Shown here: positions 1 through 7,406 of the stretch, piece by piece
Layout of the letters: each line of letters begins with the position of its first letter
How positions within the stretch are numbered: position 1 is the first letter of the stretch
Source: an uncultured Neisseria sp.
GTDB taxonomy: Bacteria; Pseudomonadota; Gammaproteobacteria; Burkholderiales; Neisseriaceae
Direction: 5' to 3'
Length of the DNA: 12,781 nucleotides
Assembly (NCBI GenBank): GCA_937919795.1
Contig: CALFOA010000234.1
Span: 1-12,781 of the forward strand
The notes under the pieces: model-generated
Seen by the model: the letters and a program-made list of their open reading frames with translations, nothing else
Told to the model about the DNA's origin: nothing
The model's database searches: none
Made by a program: the position numbers and the translations under genes

Positions 1-27
1 CCTGTCTGAAAACTTTTCAGACAGGCA
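1..27. terminator. DUS inverted-repeat terminator (left edge truncated)
   Basis: CCTGTCTGAAAA at 1-12 faces TTTTCAGACAGGCA at 14-27, so two copies of the uptake sequence TGCCTGTCTGAA form a hairpin; the first two bases of the left arm lie outside the window. It sits just past the stop of the leftward-transcribed TlpA-type gene (ends at 49), where a neisserial DUS-pair terminator is expected. Its right arm, 16-27, is a complete reverse-complement DUS. Confidence 0.85.
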
Positions 28-48
28 TTTAATTTCATTTCAAAGCGT

Positions 49-540
49 TTAGTCTTTGGCGATTTCGCTATCGATGGTTTGATACAGCGCCTGAAAATCC
101 GGTTCGCCGACAAAAGTTTTCAGCACTTCGCCTTTTTTGTTGATCAGCACCGAGGTGGGATACACCGTGGTGTTGAACGCTTTGCTCACCACATTGCCGG
201 TATCGAACATCACCGGAAATTTCATCTGGCGGGTTTCGGTGTAGGCGCGCACGCTTTCAATCGGATCCACCGGCACCGCAATACCGAGCACTTGGAACGG
301 CTTGCCTTGGTAATCGTTAGACATCTTGATCACTTTCGGCATTTCGCTCACGCAACCGGGGCAGGAGGGAAACCAGAAATTGATAAAGGTGACCTTGCCG
401 TTTAAAGAGGCGTTGTCGACAGTTTGGCCGTTTAAATCTTGCAGGCTGAACGCCGGTGCGGGCTGGTTTTTCGGGATTAATACATAGGCAATCAGGCCGC
501 CGATTAAGGCGACGGCCACTAGGGAAATCAGTTTTTTCAT
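49..540 (-). CDS. TlpA/ResA-type membrane-anchored thiol-disulfide oxidoreductase
   Basis: A 163-residue protein with a short basic start and one hydrophobic segment (about residues 4-22) that should tether it to the inner membrane with the thioredoxin domain in the periplasm. The domain shows the redox motif CPGC (Cys60, Cys63) after the FINFWFPS strand, and a cis-proline loop (VYPTSVLI) near residue 128. This is the TlpA/ResA/DsbE layout, whose members reduce disulfides in partners such as apocytochromes c or copper-site proteins; the partner cannot be read from here. It is the last gene of a minus-strand operon: its ATG overlaps the TGA of the thioesterase gene (ATGA at 540-537) and it has no good Shine-Dalgarno site, so translation is probably coupled. 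A DUS hairpin follows. The family call is firm; the exact role is not. Confidence 0.92.
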   Translation of the reverse strand: MKKLISLVAVALIGGLIAYVLIPKNQPAPAFSLQDLNGQTVDNASLNGKVTFINFWFPSCPGCVSEMPKVIKMSNDYQGKPFQVLGIAVPVDPIESVRAYTETRQMKFPVMFDTGNVVSKAFNTTVYPTSVLINKKGEVLKTFVGEPDFQALYQTIDSEIAKD

Positions 541-926
541 GGAGTGGGTAACAGGGTGAGTTGTTGTTGTAATTCGGGGGAAAGGCTGACGGCGCGGCCG
601 TTTAATACCGGCATCAGCGATACTTCGGCTTCCACGCAGACTTTGCCGCTACTTTGCAGGATAATCGATTGCGACACCTGCAAACGGCGCGGCTGAATGT
701 CGCTCAGGCGGCTGTGGATGTCTAAGCGGTCGCCCTCGGTGGCGCTGCGGCGGTAGCGGATATCGATGCGCGCCACCACCAGTTTGGTGTCGCCCAACAG
801 CGGCAGCAAACCGCCGGCTTCAAACCACGCCCAGCGCGCTTCTTCCAGAAATTCCAGATAGCGCGCATTGTTGACATGGCCGTAGCCGTCTAAATGATAG
901 CTGCGGATGTGGATGGTGGTCGCCAC
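537..926 (-). CDS. 4HBT hot-dog acyl-CoA thioesterase (YbgC/FadM-like)
   Basis: A 129-residue single hot-dog-fold protein. The N-terminal stretch YHLDGYGHVNNARYLEFLEE is the 4-hydroxybenzoyl-CoA thioesterase signature, with the usual catalytic Asp (Asp13) and the GHVNN loop (His17, Asn19-20), followed by the FEAGG helix end. Members hydrolyse acyl-CoA or acyl-ACP thioesters in the cytoplasm; the substrate is not evident. The length matches the family, so the GTG start at 926-924 is likely correct even though it is not ATG. That GTG lies one base after the TAA of the preceding gene (930-928), and this gene's TGA overlaps the next ATG. The three genes therefore form one tightly coupled unit. 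The link between thioesterase and thioredoxin functions is unclear. Confidence 0.9.
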   Translation of the reverse strand: MATTIHIRSYHLDGYGHVNNARYLEFLEEARWAWFEAGGLLPLLGDTKLVVARIDIRYRRSATEGDRLDIHSRLSDIQPRRLQVSQSIILQSSGKVCVEAEVSLMPVLNGRAVSLSPELQQQLTLLPTP

Positions 927-927
927 G

Positions 928-1287
928 TTAGCTCAAATCAAAGGGTTGGAACGCTTCGCGCGCTAAGGGCTCGCTGGAGAGGTCGGTCAGCACGGTAGAG
1001 AGCTGGATATCGAACCACTCGTTGAAAATATCGGGGTGCAGATCCGGCCACTCGCTTTCGTCTTCACACCAGTCGGCCAGCTCGGCGGCGAAAATTTCCT
1101 CGAAACGCGCTTCGATTTCGTCCCACACCTCGTCGGCATTGTCGCAAGGGTTGACCAGATAGGCATTGGCATCGGCTTGTAAGTCTTCCAAACTGTATTC
1201 GGAAAGATCAATGCTCAACGATTGCAGCCAGTTCCAAAACGGATCCAGCGGAATCAGCAGGAAGACACTGCGGTTTACTTCGTACAT
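928..1287 (-). CDS. conserved hypothetical acidic protein, first gene of operon
   Basis: A 119-residue cytoplasmic protein that I do not recognise as a characterised family. It is very acidic, rich in Asp, Glu and Trp, with only three Arg and no Lys at all. There is no signal peptide; the N-terminal VFLLIPLDPFWNWL stretch is hydrophobic but short and aromatic, more like a buried core helix. The ATG at 1287 is well supported: AAGGAG lies at 1300-1295, seven bases upstream. It opens the minus-strand operon with the thioesterase and TlpA-type genes and diverges from prfB. The composition would suit a protein that binds a basic partner or a metal, but this is only a guess. Confidence 0.8.
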   Translation of the reverse strand: MYEVNRSVFLLIPLDPFWNWLQSLSIDLSEYSLEDLQADANAYLVNPCDNADEVWDEIEARFEEIFAAELADWCEDESEWPDLHPDIFNEWFDIQLSTVLTDLSSEPLAREAFQPFDLS

Positions 1288-1456
1288 GGTCGCACTCCTT
1301 GTATATTAAGCGGCAAAACGTTATAGGCATGATAATCGGAAAAGCCGCCGCCGTCATCTTTATGGAAAATCAAAACAGGCAAAGAGGGCGGCCGATGGCA
1401 AAAATCATGCGGATACAGTACAATATCCGGCTAAAATTTAGATAGAAAAGAACATC
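1288..1456. other. divergent intergenic region upstream of prfB
   Basis: The 169 bp between the minus-strand operon and prfB must carry both promoters. I can point to a plausible plus-strand -10 for prfB (listed separately) and a strong RBS for the leftward gene. On the minus strand TATAAC at 1325-1320 could be a -10, but I find no matching -35. No structured RNA or DUS is visible. Confidence 0.5.
1396..1424 (+). promoter_or_regulatory. possible prfB promoter
   Basis: TACAAT at 1419-1424 is a good sigma-70 -10 match. The hexamer 17 bp upstream (TGGCAA, 1396-1401) matches the -35 consensus at only three of six positions. The start codon follows 32 bases downstream of the -10. It is tentative. 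Confidence 0.35.
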
Positions 1457-2560
1457 ATGGAAGCCGAACTGATCAATCAGCTCAACAACACCTTAAACGA
1501 CCTCGAAGTGCGCAGCGCCGATATCCGCGTGTATATGGATTATCAGGGCAAAAAAGAGCGGCTGGAGGAAGTGGTCGGCCTTTCCGAAGATCCGGATTTG
1601 TGGAACGACCCGAAAAAAGCGCAGGAAATCGGTAAAGAGCGCAAAATCCTCGAAGGCATCGTGCTCACGCTCGACAACATCGCCAGCGGCATCGAAGACA
1701 ACCGTATGTTGATCGAGATGACGGTGGAGGAAAACGATGCCGACGGTTTTGCTGCGGTGCAGGACGATGTGGCGGCGCTGGAAGCGCAGATGGCCGAGTT
1801 GGAATTCAAGCGGATGTTTAACCAGCCCGCCGATGCCAACAACTGCTTTATCGACATCACCGCCGGCGCCGGCGGCACTGAAGCGGAAGACTGGGCGGGC
1901 ATGTTGTTGCGCATGTATATGCGTTATGCCGAGCGCAAAGGTTTTAAAGTGGAAGTGCTGGAAGAAGACGACGGCGAAATCGCCGGCATCAACCGCGCCA
2001 CCATCCGCCTGGAAGGCGAATATGCTTACGGTCTGCTGCGCACCGAAACCGGCGTACACCGCCTAGTGCGCTATTCGCCGTTTGATTCAAACAACAAGCG
2101 CCACACCTCGTTTTCTTCGGTATTCGTGTATCCCGAGGTGGACGACAGCATCGAAGTGGAAATCAACCCGGCCGATTTGCGCATCGACACCTACCGCGCT
2201 TCCGGCGCCGGTGGTCAGCACATCAACAAAACCGATTCCGCCGTGCGCATCACCCACGAACCGACCGGCATCGTGGTGCAATGCCAAAACGACCGTTCGC
2301 AACACGCCAACAAAGCCGCCGCAATGGAAATGCTGCGCTCCAAACTGTTTGAACTGGAAATGCGCAAACGCAACGAGGAAAAACAGGCGCTGGAAGACGG
2401 CAAGAGCGATGTGGGCTGGGGCAGCCAAATCCGTTCTTATGTACTCGATTCGTCACGCATCAAAGACTTACGCACCGGTTATGAAGTTGGCAACACCAAA
2501 GCAGTGTTGGATGGTGATTTAGACGGTTTTATTGAGGCCAGTTTGAAGCAGGGTGTTTGA
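1457..2560 (+). CDS. prfB: peptide chain release factor 2 (RF2)
   Basis: A 367-residue class I release factor that reads UAA and UGA stop codons and triggers peptide release in the ribosome. The stop-recognition tripeptide SPF, diagnostic of RF2 rather than RF1, is at residues 207-209. The catalytic GGQ is at 252-254, its Gln being the usual PrmC methylation site. The N-terminal coiled domain and the C-terminal [17 protein letters not shown] region are intact. Unlike E. coli prfB, the gene is one continuous frame: around residues 25-29 the codons read GTG TAT ATG GAT TAT, with no in-frame TGA and no SD-like stimulator, so the classical autoregulatory +1 frameshift is absent. The ATG at 1457 gives the family's usual N-terminus, though its upstream RBS (AGAAAAG) is weak. 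A G/C-rich hairpin follows. Confidence 0.98.
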   Translation: MEAELINQLNNTLNDLEVRSADIRVYMDYQGKKERLEEVVGLSEDPDLWNDPKKAQEIGKERKILEGIVLTLDNIASGIEDNRMLIEMTVEENDADGFAAVQDDVAALEAQMAELEFKRMFNQPADANNCFIDITAGAGGTEAEDWAGMLLRMYMRYAERKGFKVEVLEEDDGEIAGINRATIRLEGEYAYGLLRTETGVHRLVRYSPFDSNNKRHTSFSSVFVYPEVDDSIEVEINPADLRIDTYRASGAGGQHINKTDSAVRITHEPTGIVVQCQNDRSQHANKAAAMEMLRSKLFELEMRKRNEEKQALEDGKSDVGWGSQIRSYVLDSSRIKDLRTGYEVGNTKAVLDGDLDGFIEASLKQGV

Positions 2561-2585
2561 TCGCGAGTTGCGGCATTGATATCGA

Positions 2586-2630
2586 TGGGGGCTGTCACCA
2601 AGAGAATGGGTGTTCATGCCCCCAAATTGT
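2586..2630 (+). terminator. probable rho-independent terminator of prfB
   Basis: TGGGGGC (2586-2592) pairs with GCCCCCA (2618-2624), with an inner CACC/GGTG stem (2596-2599 with 2609-2612). A modest T-containing tail (AATTGTTT) follows. It lies 26 bases after the prfB stop. The long interrupted stem and weak tail make it less than certain. Confidence 0.5.
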
Positions 2631-2688
2631 TTGGCGATGATTATTCGTTTAGGTGTATAGCTACCGCTACGGTTATTGGACAGTTCAA

Positions 2689-3069
2689 ATGAGTCATTTA
2701 AATTTGCATACAGATAAAGTGCTGAATAAATTTAAATTTCCTGCATCTTACTTAAATTATGTTATGCAATGTGATATTACAAGTTTAGATCCATGGAAGT
2801 TTTTATGTGAGTCCCAAACAAGATTTGATGGGAAGTTAATGGCGCTACGCAGGTTGTATCCTAATAGAACGTTAGTTCCATTCGCTTATCGCATTGATTC
2901 TGATGATGTTGTGTGCTTTGATGGTGAAGAATGTTCTGAAGAGCCGTTAGTCCACTATGTTCATTTGTATGCTACATCAGGCTGGGAAGATAGAGGTAGC
3001 GTAGCCAATTTTAATGAATGGTTAAAGCTAGCGCTTCAAGAGGCTAAAGAATACCAACGCGAAGAATAA
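2689..3069 (+). CDS. SUKH/SMI1-KNR4-like protein, putative toxin immunity protein
   Basis: A 126-residue cytoplasmic protein from the ATG at 2689. The frame extends upstream to a GTG at 2653 (138 residues), but the extra 12 residues fit no domain and may overlap the promoter. The pattern is that of SUKH-superfamily proteins: FKFPASYLNYV near the N-terminus, then LVPFAYRIDSDDVVCFDGEE in the middle, a VHYVHLYATSGWEDRG strand region, and a closing FNEWLKLALQEA helix. SUKH proteins are commonly immunity proteins against secreted or contact-dependent nuclease and deaminase toxins. No toxin gene is visible beside it, so it would be an orphan immunity gene. Codons and base content are clearly AT-richer than in prfB or glmS, which suggests horizontal acquisition. 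Nineteen bases separate it from the broken kptA, so the two may have been cotranscribed. The family assignment is by pattern, not search. Confidence 0.72.
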   Translation: MSHLNLHTDKVLNKFKFPASYLNYVMQCDITSLDPWKFLCESQTRFDGKLMALRRLYPNRTLVPFAYRIDSDDVVCFDGEECSEEPLVHYVHLYATSGWEDRGSVANFNEWLKLALQEAKEYQREE

Positions 3070-3088
3070 GCAAGCATCGGATTGAAGT

Positions 3089-3639
3089 ATGGAAAAATCA
3101 CTGAAGCAAATCAGTAAGTTTTTAAGTTATATTTTAAGGCATCACCCGGAAGCCATCGGATTGACTCTGGATGTCAATGGCTGGGCAGATATCGATGAAT
3201 TATTAGCTAAAGCCGGTCAGCACGGTGAAATCATAGATAAGCATTTGCTGTATGAGGTAGTGAGCCAGAATGATAAGAAGCGGTTCACAATCTCGGACGA
3301 CGGTATGAAAATCCGGGCGGAACAAGGCCATTCAACCAAACAGGTGGATATAGAGTATATAGAAAAGCAAAACCGCCTAGCATTTTATATCATGGCACCG
3401 CCAGTCGATTTCTGGATTCTATTTTGCAACAAGGTTTAATCCCGGGCGATCGACATTATGTGCATTTATCAAGTGATATAAATGTTGCTACTCAAGTGGG
3501 GCAACGATACGGAAAAGTGGTGATTTTAGAAATCAAAGCAGAGGAAATGTATCAGCAAGGGTTTCAGTTTTATCTGACGAAGAATAATGTTTGGTTGATT
3601 AAACACGTGCCAAGCGAGTTTATTAATCAATTGAACTGA
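3089..3639 (+). pseudogene. kptA: kptA, RNA 2'-phosphotransferase, split by a -1 frameshift
   Basis: KptA/Tpt1 enzymes move a 2'-phosphate from RNA to NAD+ through an ADP-ribosylated intermediate. The first frame (from ATG 3089) carries FLSYILRHHPEAIGLTLD, with the conserved Arg17-His18, then GWADIDELL, NDKKRF (Arg65) and IRAEQGHS. It stays homologous to about residue 94 (IEKQ) and then reads out of frame to a TAA at 3437-3439. Homology resumes in the next frame from 3373: PPSILYHGTASRFLDSILQQG, then HYVHLSSD and FYLTKNNVWLIKHVP, to the TGA at 3637. Restoring one A in the run at 3369-3372 gives a 183-residue protein, the family's normal length, with all core motifs. No canonical slippery heptamer is present, so this is a mutation (or sequence error) rather than obvious programmed frameshifting. 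The gene is AT-rich like its SUKH neighbour and ends before a DUS hairpin. Confidence 0.88.
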
Positions 3640-3676
3640 ACATAAGAAATATTTGATCGATATTGAGGTTTTAAAA

Positions 3677-3710
3677 AATGCCTGTCTGAAAACCTTTTCA
3701 GACAGGCATT
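3677..3710. terminator. bidirectional DUS-pair terminator between kptA and glmS
   Basis: AATGCCTGTCTGAAAA (3677-3692) and its perfect complement (3695-3710) form a hairpin built of two opposed TGCCTGTCTGAA uptake sequences (3679-3690 and 3697-3708). T-rich tails flank it on both strands: TTTTATT on plus, and six T on minus. It therefore can terminate both the plus-strand kptA and the minus-strand glmS transcripts. Confidence 0.92.
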
Positions 3711-3728
3711 TTATTAAGCAAATTTCGC

Positions 3729-5567
3729 TTATTCTACGGTAACCGATTTAGCCAAGTTACGTGGTTTGTCTACATCGGTGCCGCGAGCCAAGGCGGCGTG
3801 GTACGACAACAACTGTACCGGAATGGTGTGCACGATGGGCGACAGAATACCAACGTGGCGTGGGGTACGGATTACGTGTACGCCTTCGCCTTCGTTGAAG
3901 TTGCTGTCCAAATCGGTGAACACAAACAATTCGCCGCCGCGTGCGCCGACTTCCTGCATATTGGCTTTCACTTTGTCGAGCAGGTTGTCGTTCGGTGCAA
4001 TCACCACCACCGGCATGTTTTCGTCTACCAGAGCCAGCGGGCCGTGTTTCAGCTCACCGGCCGGATAGGCTTCGGCGTGGATGTAGGTGATTTCTTTCAG
4101 TTTCAACGCACCTTCGAGGGCGATCGGGTAGTGGATACCGCGGCCGAGGAACAGTGAGCTGTTTTTCTTGGCGAATTTCTGTGCCCAAGCGGCGATTTGC
4201 GGTTCCAGATTCAATACGTGCTGGATGCTGCCCGGCAGTTGGCGCAATTCTTCGATGTAGGCGTGTGCCTGCTCATCGCTGACATGGCCGCGCATTTTGC
4301 CGATGGTTACCGCCAAGCCGAACAATACCACCAATTGGGTAGTGAAGGCTTTGGTAGACGCTACGCCGATTTCGGCGCCGGCACGGGTGTACAGTACCAG
4401 TTCGCTTTCACGCGGCAGCGCGGATTCCATTACGTTACAAATTGACAGGCTGTGTTTTTGGCCAAGCGATTGGGCGTATTTCAGCGCTTCCATGGTATCC
4501 AAGGTTTCGCCGGATTGGGAAATGGTGATGATCAATTGCTTGGGATCGGCAATTACATCGCGGTAGCGGTATTCGCTGGCGATTTCCACGTCGGTCGGAA
4601 TCTTGGCAATGCTTTCCAGCCAGTATTTGCTGGTGAGGGCAGAGTAGTAAGAAGTACCGCAGGCGAGGATTTTGATGCTGTTGATATCGTTGAGTACAGC
4701 ACGTGCGTTTTCACCGAAGTTTTCCGGCTCGAAACCGCCGTCGAGGAACACTTCTGCGGTATCGGCGATGGCTTTGGGCTGCTCGTGGATTTCTTTTTGC
4801 ATAAAGTGGCTGTACGGGCCGAGTTCCAAAGAAGCCAGTGACAACTCGGATACGCGCACGCTGCGCTCGGCAGGGTTGCCGGTTTTGTCGATCAAGGTAT
4901 CGATACCGTTGGCGCTCAAGATGGCGATGTCGCCGTCTTCCAAGTAAGCGATTTTACGGGTAAAGGCAATCACGGCAGAAACGTCGGAGGCGATGAAGGT
5001 TTCTTGGTCGCCCAAGGCGATCAGAAGCGGGCAACCCATGCGTGCAACCACCATTTCTTTGGGGTTGTCTTGCGCAATCACGGCAATCGCATACGCGCCG
5101 TGGAAGTTTTTGGTAGCGGATTTCACCGCTTCAAACAGATTACCGCCGTTTTGGGTATATTCGTGTTTGACGCTGTGGGCGATTACTTCGGTATCGGTTT
5201 GCGATTCGAATTCGTAGCCCAAGCCTTGCAGGCGGGCACGTTCTTCTTCAAAGTTTTCGATGATGCCGTTGTGTACCACGGCAATCAGGCCGCCTGAAAT
5301 ATGGGGGTGAGCGTTCGGCTCGGTTACACCGCCGTGGGTGGCCCAACGGGTGTGGCCGATGCCGATGTGGCTGAACAGGCCTTTTTCTTTGGCTGCATCT
5401 TCCATCAATTGTACGCGGCCAACACGGCGAACGCGTTTGATTTTGCCGTCTACTTCAACAGCAATACCGGAAGAGTCGTAGCCTCGGTATTCGAGACGTT
5501 TAAGACCGTCAGTTAAAAAATCGACTACATTATGGTTGGCGCGAATGGCGCCGACGATACCGCACAT
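3729..5567 (-). CDS. glmS: glutamine--fructose-6-phosphate aminotransferase (isomerizing)
   Basis: A 612-residue, full-length cytoplasmic enzyme that makes glucosamine-6-phosphate from fructose-6-phosphate and glutamine, the committed step toward UDP-GlcNAc. Residues 1 to about 240 are the class II glutaminase domain: MCGIVGAI, whose Cys2 becomes the N-terminal nucleophile, then [19 protein letters not shown] and HNGIIENF. Two SIS sugar-isomerase domains follow, with [28 protein letters not shown] and [20 protein letters not shown]. The C-terminal tail, [13 protein letters not shown], is intact. The ATG at 5567 has AAGGA at 5578-5574, six bases away. It lies 83 bp downstream of glmU in the same direction, a natural pathway pair. 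No glmS ribozyme-like leader fits in that short gap. A DUS hairpin terminator follows. Confidence 0.98.
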   Translation of the reverse strand: MCGIVGAIRANHNVVDFLTDGLKRLEYRGYDSSGIAVEVDGKIKRVRRVGRVQLMEDAAKEKGLFSHIGIGHTRWATHGGVTEPNAHPHISGGLIAVVHNGIIENFEEERARLQGLGYEFESQTDTEVIAHSVKHEYTQNGGNLFEAVKSATKNFHGAYAIAVIAQDNPKEMVVARMGCPLLIALGDQETFIASDVSAVIAFTRKIAYLEDGDIAILSANGIDTLIDKTGNPAERSVRVSELSLASLELGPYSHFMQKEIHEQPKAIADTAEVFLDGGFEPENFGENARAVLNDINSIKILACGTSYYSALTSKYWLESIAKIPTDVEIASEYRYRDVIADPKQLIITISQSGETLDTMEALKYAQSLGQKHSLSICNVMESALPRESELVLYTRAGAEIGVASTKAFTTQLVVLFGLAVTIGKMRGHVSDEQAHAYIEELRQLPGSIQHVLNLEPQIAAWAQKFAKKNSSLFLGRGIHYPIALEGALKLKEITYIHAEAYPAGELKHGPLALVDENMPVVVIAPNDNLLDKVKANMQEVGARGGELFVFTDLDSNFNEGEGVHVIRTPRHVGILSPIVHTIPVQLLSYHAALARGTDVDKPRNLAKSVTVE

Positions 5568-5601
5568 ATAAGTTCCTTAGTATCAAGGGTTTGCAAATAA
5601 A

Positions 5602-5630
5602 TCAGGCCGCTGACGTTCAGACAGGCCTGA
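5602..5630 (-). terminator. possible weak terminator/attenuator with DUS-like core between glmU and glmS
   Basis: TCAGGCC (5602-5608) is complementary to GGCCTGA (5624-5630), giving a 7-bp G/C-rich stem around a 15-base loop, with TTTATTT following on the minus strand. The right half contains TTCAGACAGGCC (5616-5627), one base off the reverse-complement uptake sequence. It could partially terminate glmU transcripts before glmS. The stem is short and the loop large. Confidence 0.4.
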
Positions 5631-5650
5631 AGGGAAAGCTAAGCTCAGAT

Positions 5651-7024
5651 TCAAGCTTTATTTTTATCTTCTTTTTTAGGGCGTATCCAACCCTCGATGA
5701 TGGTTTGACGGGCACGAGCCAGTACCAATGTGTCTTCAGGGCAATCTTTGGTGATCACGCTGCCGGCACCGGTGGTGGCGCCACGGCTGATGGAAACCGG
5801 AGCCACGATCATGCTGCCGGAGCCAATGAATACATTGTCGCCAATCACGGTTTTGTGTTTGTTCACGCCGTCGTAGTTGCAGGTGATGGTGCCTGCGCCG
5901 ATATTGGTTTTGCTGCCGATTTCGGCGTCGCCCAAGTAGGTGAGGTGGTTGGCTTTGCTGCCGACGCCCATCACGGTGTTTTTCACTTCGACAAAGTTGC
6001 CGACGTGCACTTCGTCGCTCAAGCGGGCGTTCGGGCGCAAGCGGGCAAAGGGGCCGATGGCGGCGTTTTTGCCGACTTCACAGCCTTCTAAATGGGAGAA
6101 GGGTTGAATCACGGTGCCGTCGGCGATGGTGGCGTTTTTAATCACGCAGTTGGCGCCGATTTCGACGTTGTCACCCAACACCACATTGCCTTCGAATACG
6201 CAGTTCACATCGATAATCACGTCTTGGCCGTGTTGCAGCTTGCCGCGTAAATCGAAGCGGGCGGGATCACGTAGGGTTACGCCGGCTTTCAGCAGCGCTT
6301 CGGCTTGGTTGCCTTGGAAAATACGCTCTAATTCGGCCAGTTGCAGTTTATTGTTGACGCCGGCAGCCATATAAGAAGCCGCTACTTGCACGGGGTGAAC
6401 GGCAATACCGTCGTTGTTGGCCAGTGCAATCAGGTCGGTAAGATAGTATTCGCCTTGGGCATTGTTGCTGCTTAAGCTGTTTAACCAGCCTTCCAGTTTG
6501 GCATTGGGCAATACCAAGATGCCGGTATTGATTTCGCGTACCGCTTTTTGCGCGGCGTCGGCATCTTTCTCTTCGACAATCGCCACCACTTTCTCGCCTT
6601 CGCGAATGATACGGCCGAGGCCGGTGGGGTCGGCAGGAACGTCGGTCAGCAGGCCAACTTCGTTGCCGGCGGCATCCAGCAGGGCTTGCAGGGTTTCTTG
6701 ATCAATCAGCGGCACATCGCCGTACAGCACCAAGGTGCGGCCATCGGCAGGCAGATACGGCAACGCCATTTTCACGGCGTGGCCGGTACCCAATTGTTCG
6801 GTTTGTTCTACCCAATTTACATCACGTTTCACTTGCTCCAGCACCATTTCTTTGCCGTGGCCGATAATCACGCTGATGCTTTCGGGGTTCAGGCTCTGCG
6901 CGGTATCAATCACGCGCTCGACCATGGGCTGGCCGCCGATTTGGTGCAACACCTTAGGCAGTTTGGAATACATGCGGGTACCTTTGCCCGCAGCAAGAAT
7001 CACGATATGCAGATTGGTATTCAT
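5651..7024 (-). CDS. glmU: bifunctional GlcN-1-P acetyltransferase / GlcNAc-1-P uridyltransferase
   Basis: A 457-residue full-length GlmU, which acetylates glucosamine-1-phosphate and then couples GlcNAc-1-phosphate to UTP to give UDP-GlcNAc. The N-terminal Rossmann-like pyrophosphorylase domain (to about residue 230) has LAAGKGTRMYSKLPKVL, QLGTGHAV, LYGDVPLI and INTGI. The C-terminal part is a left-handed beta-helix of hexapeptide repeats with LEGCEVGKNAAIGPFARLRP, FVEVKNT, ANHLTYLGDAEIG and TNIGAGTITCNYDG, the acetyltransferase site. The tail ends in a basic KKEDKNKA. The ATG at 7024 starts exactly at the family's N-terminus, but the RBS is weak (GGAA at 7037-7034). The small lipoprotein gene lies 48 bp upstream and glmS 83 bp downstream, all minus-strand, so co-transcription is likely. 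Confidence 0.98.
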   Translation of the reverse strand: MNTNLHIVILAAGKGTRMYSKLPKVLHQIGGQPMVERVIDTAQSLNPESISVIIGHGKEMVLEQVKRDVNWVEQTEQLGTGHAVKMALPYLPADGRTLVLYGDVPLIDQETLQALLDAAGNEVGLLTDVPADPTGLGRIIREGEKVVAIVEEKDADAAQKAVREINTGILVLPNAKLEGWLNSLSSNNAQGEYYLTDLIALANNDGIAVHPVQVAASYMAAGVNNKLQLAELERIFQGNQAEALLKAGVTLRDPARFDLRGKLQHGQDVIIDVNCVFEGNVVLGDNVEIGANCVIKNATIADGTVIQPFSHLEGCEVGKNAAIGPFARLRPNARLSDEVHVGNFVEVKNTVMGVGSKANHLTYLGDAEIGSKTNIGAGTITCNYDGVNKHKTVIGDNVFIGSGSMIVAPVSISRGATTGAGSVITKDCPEDTLVLARARQTIIEGWIRPKKEDKNKA

Positions 7025-7072
7025 ATAGAGAGAATTCCGATTTCAAATGAGATAAAGATAATATTGTTTGTT

Positions 7073-7342
7073 TTATTGGCCGACAGTATTGGGATCAGCC
7101 GGTTTTCCCCAGCGGGCGCCACGCACGGATTCCGGTTGCCCTTGCGGCATCACCGCGTGTTGTTCGGGGCGGAACTGGTTGTTGCGCATATTGCGGGAAT
7201 AAGTGCCGTCTTCATAAACTACAGGTGTACCTTGCGGGTATTTTTGGCGTAATGAAGTGTGGCCTTCGGCATTTTGATAGGTTTCCCACGAGCAACCGCT
7301 GATGACGGTAGCGGCCAGTAGGGCAAAGACGAGATGGCGCAT
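7073..7342 (-). CDS. small putative lipoprotein upstream of glmU
   Basis: An 89-residue protein with a classic lipoprotein signal: MRH, a hydrophobic run, and the lipobox VISGC with the acylated Cys at residue 17. The mature part is about 73 residues, hydrophilic, with YQNAEGHTSLRQKYPQGTPVVYEDGTYSRN, a possible short beta-rich repeat-like unit, and a Gly/Pro/Gln-rich tail. It has no domain I recognise. The ATG at 7342 is well placed after AAAGGAA (7353-7347). It lies between the HAD gene (64 bp upstream) and glmU (48 bp downstream), all on the minus strand. Nothing ties its function to amino-sugar synthesis beyond the location. The lipoprotein call is firm; the function is unknown. Confidence 0.85.
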   Translation of the reverse strand: MRHLVFALLAATVISGCSWETYQNAEGHTSLRQKYPQGTPVVYEDGTYSRNMRNNQFRPEQHAVMPQGQPESVRGARWGKPADPNTVGQ

Positions 7343-7406
7343 AAAATTCCTTTACGATGGAGTTGATTTTCAGGGGTATAATAGTAACGCAGGATAGCGG
7401 CTGCTG

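Noticed and set aside
2653..2688. GTG at 2653 as the start of the SUKH-like gene
   Set aside because: The 12 extra residues add no domain match and overlap the likely promoter region; the ATG at 2689 begins close to the conserved part. Neither has a strong RBS, so it is not fully excluded.
3362..3375. Programmed -1 frameshifting in kptA
   Set aside because: The sequence around the frame switch (AAG CAA AAC) does not contain a canonical slippery heptamer, and I see no convincing downstream stem-loop; a mutation is simpler.
5568..5650. glmS ribozyme/riboswitch
   Set aside because: The gap before glmS is 83 bp and shows no glmS-ribozyme core; that element is typical of Gram-positive bacteria.
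7377..7382. TATAAT on the plus strand between the lipoprotein and HAD genes
   Set aside because: No plus-strand gene follows and no -35 is spaced correctly. On the minus strand the overlapping TATTAT/TACTAT might serve the lipoprotein gene, but the -35 spacing (19-22 bp) is poor.
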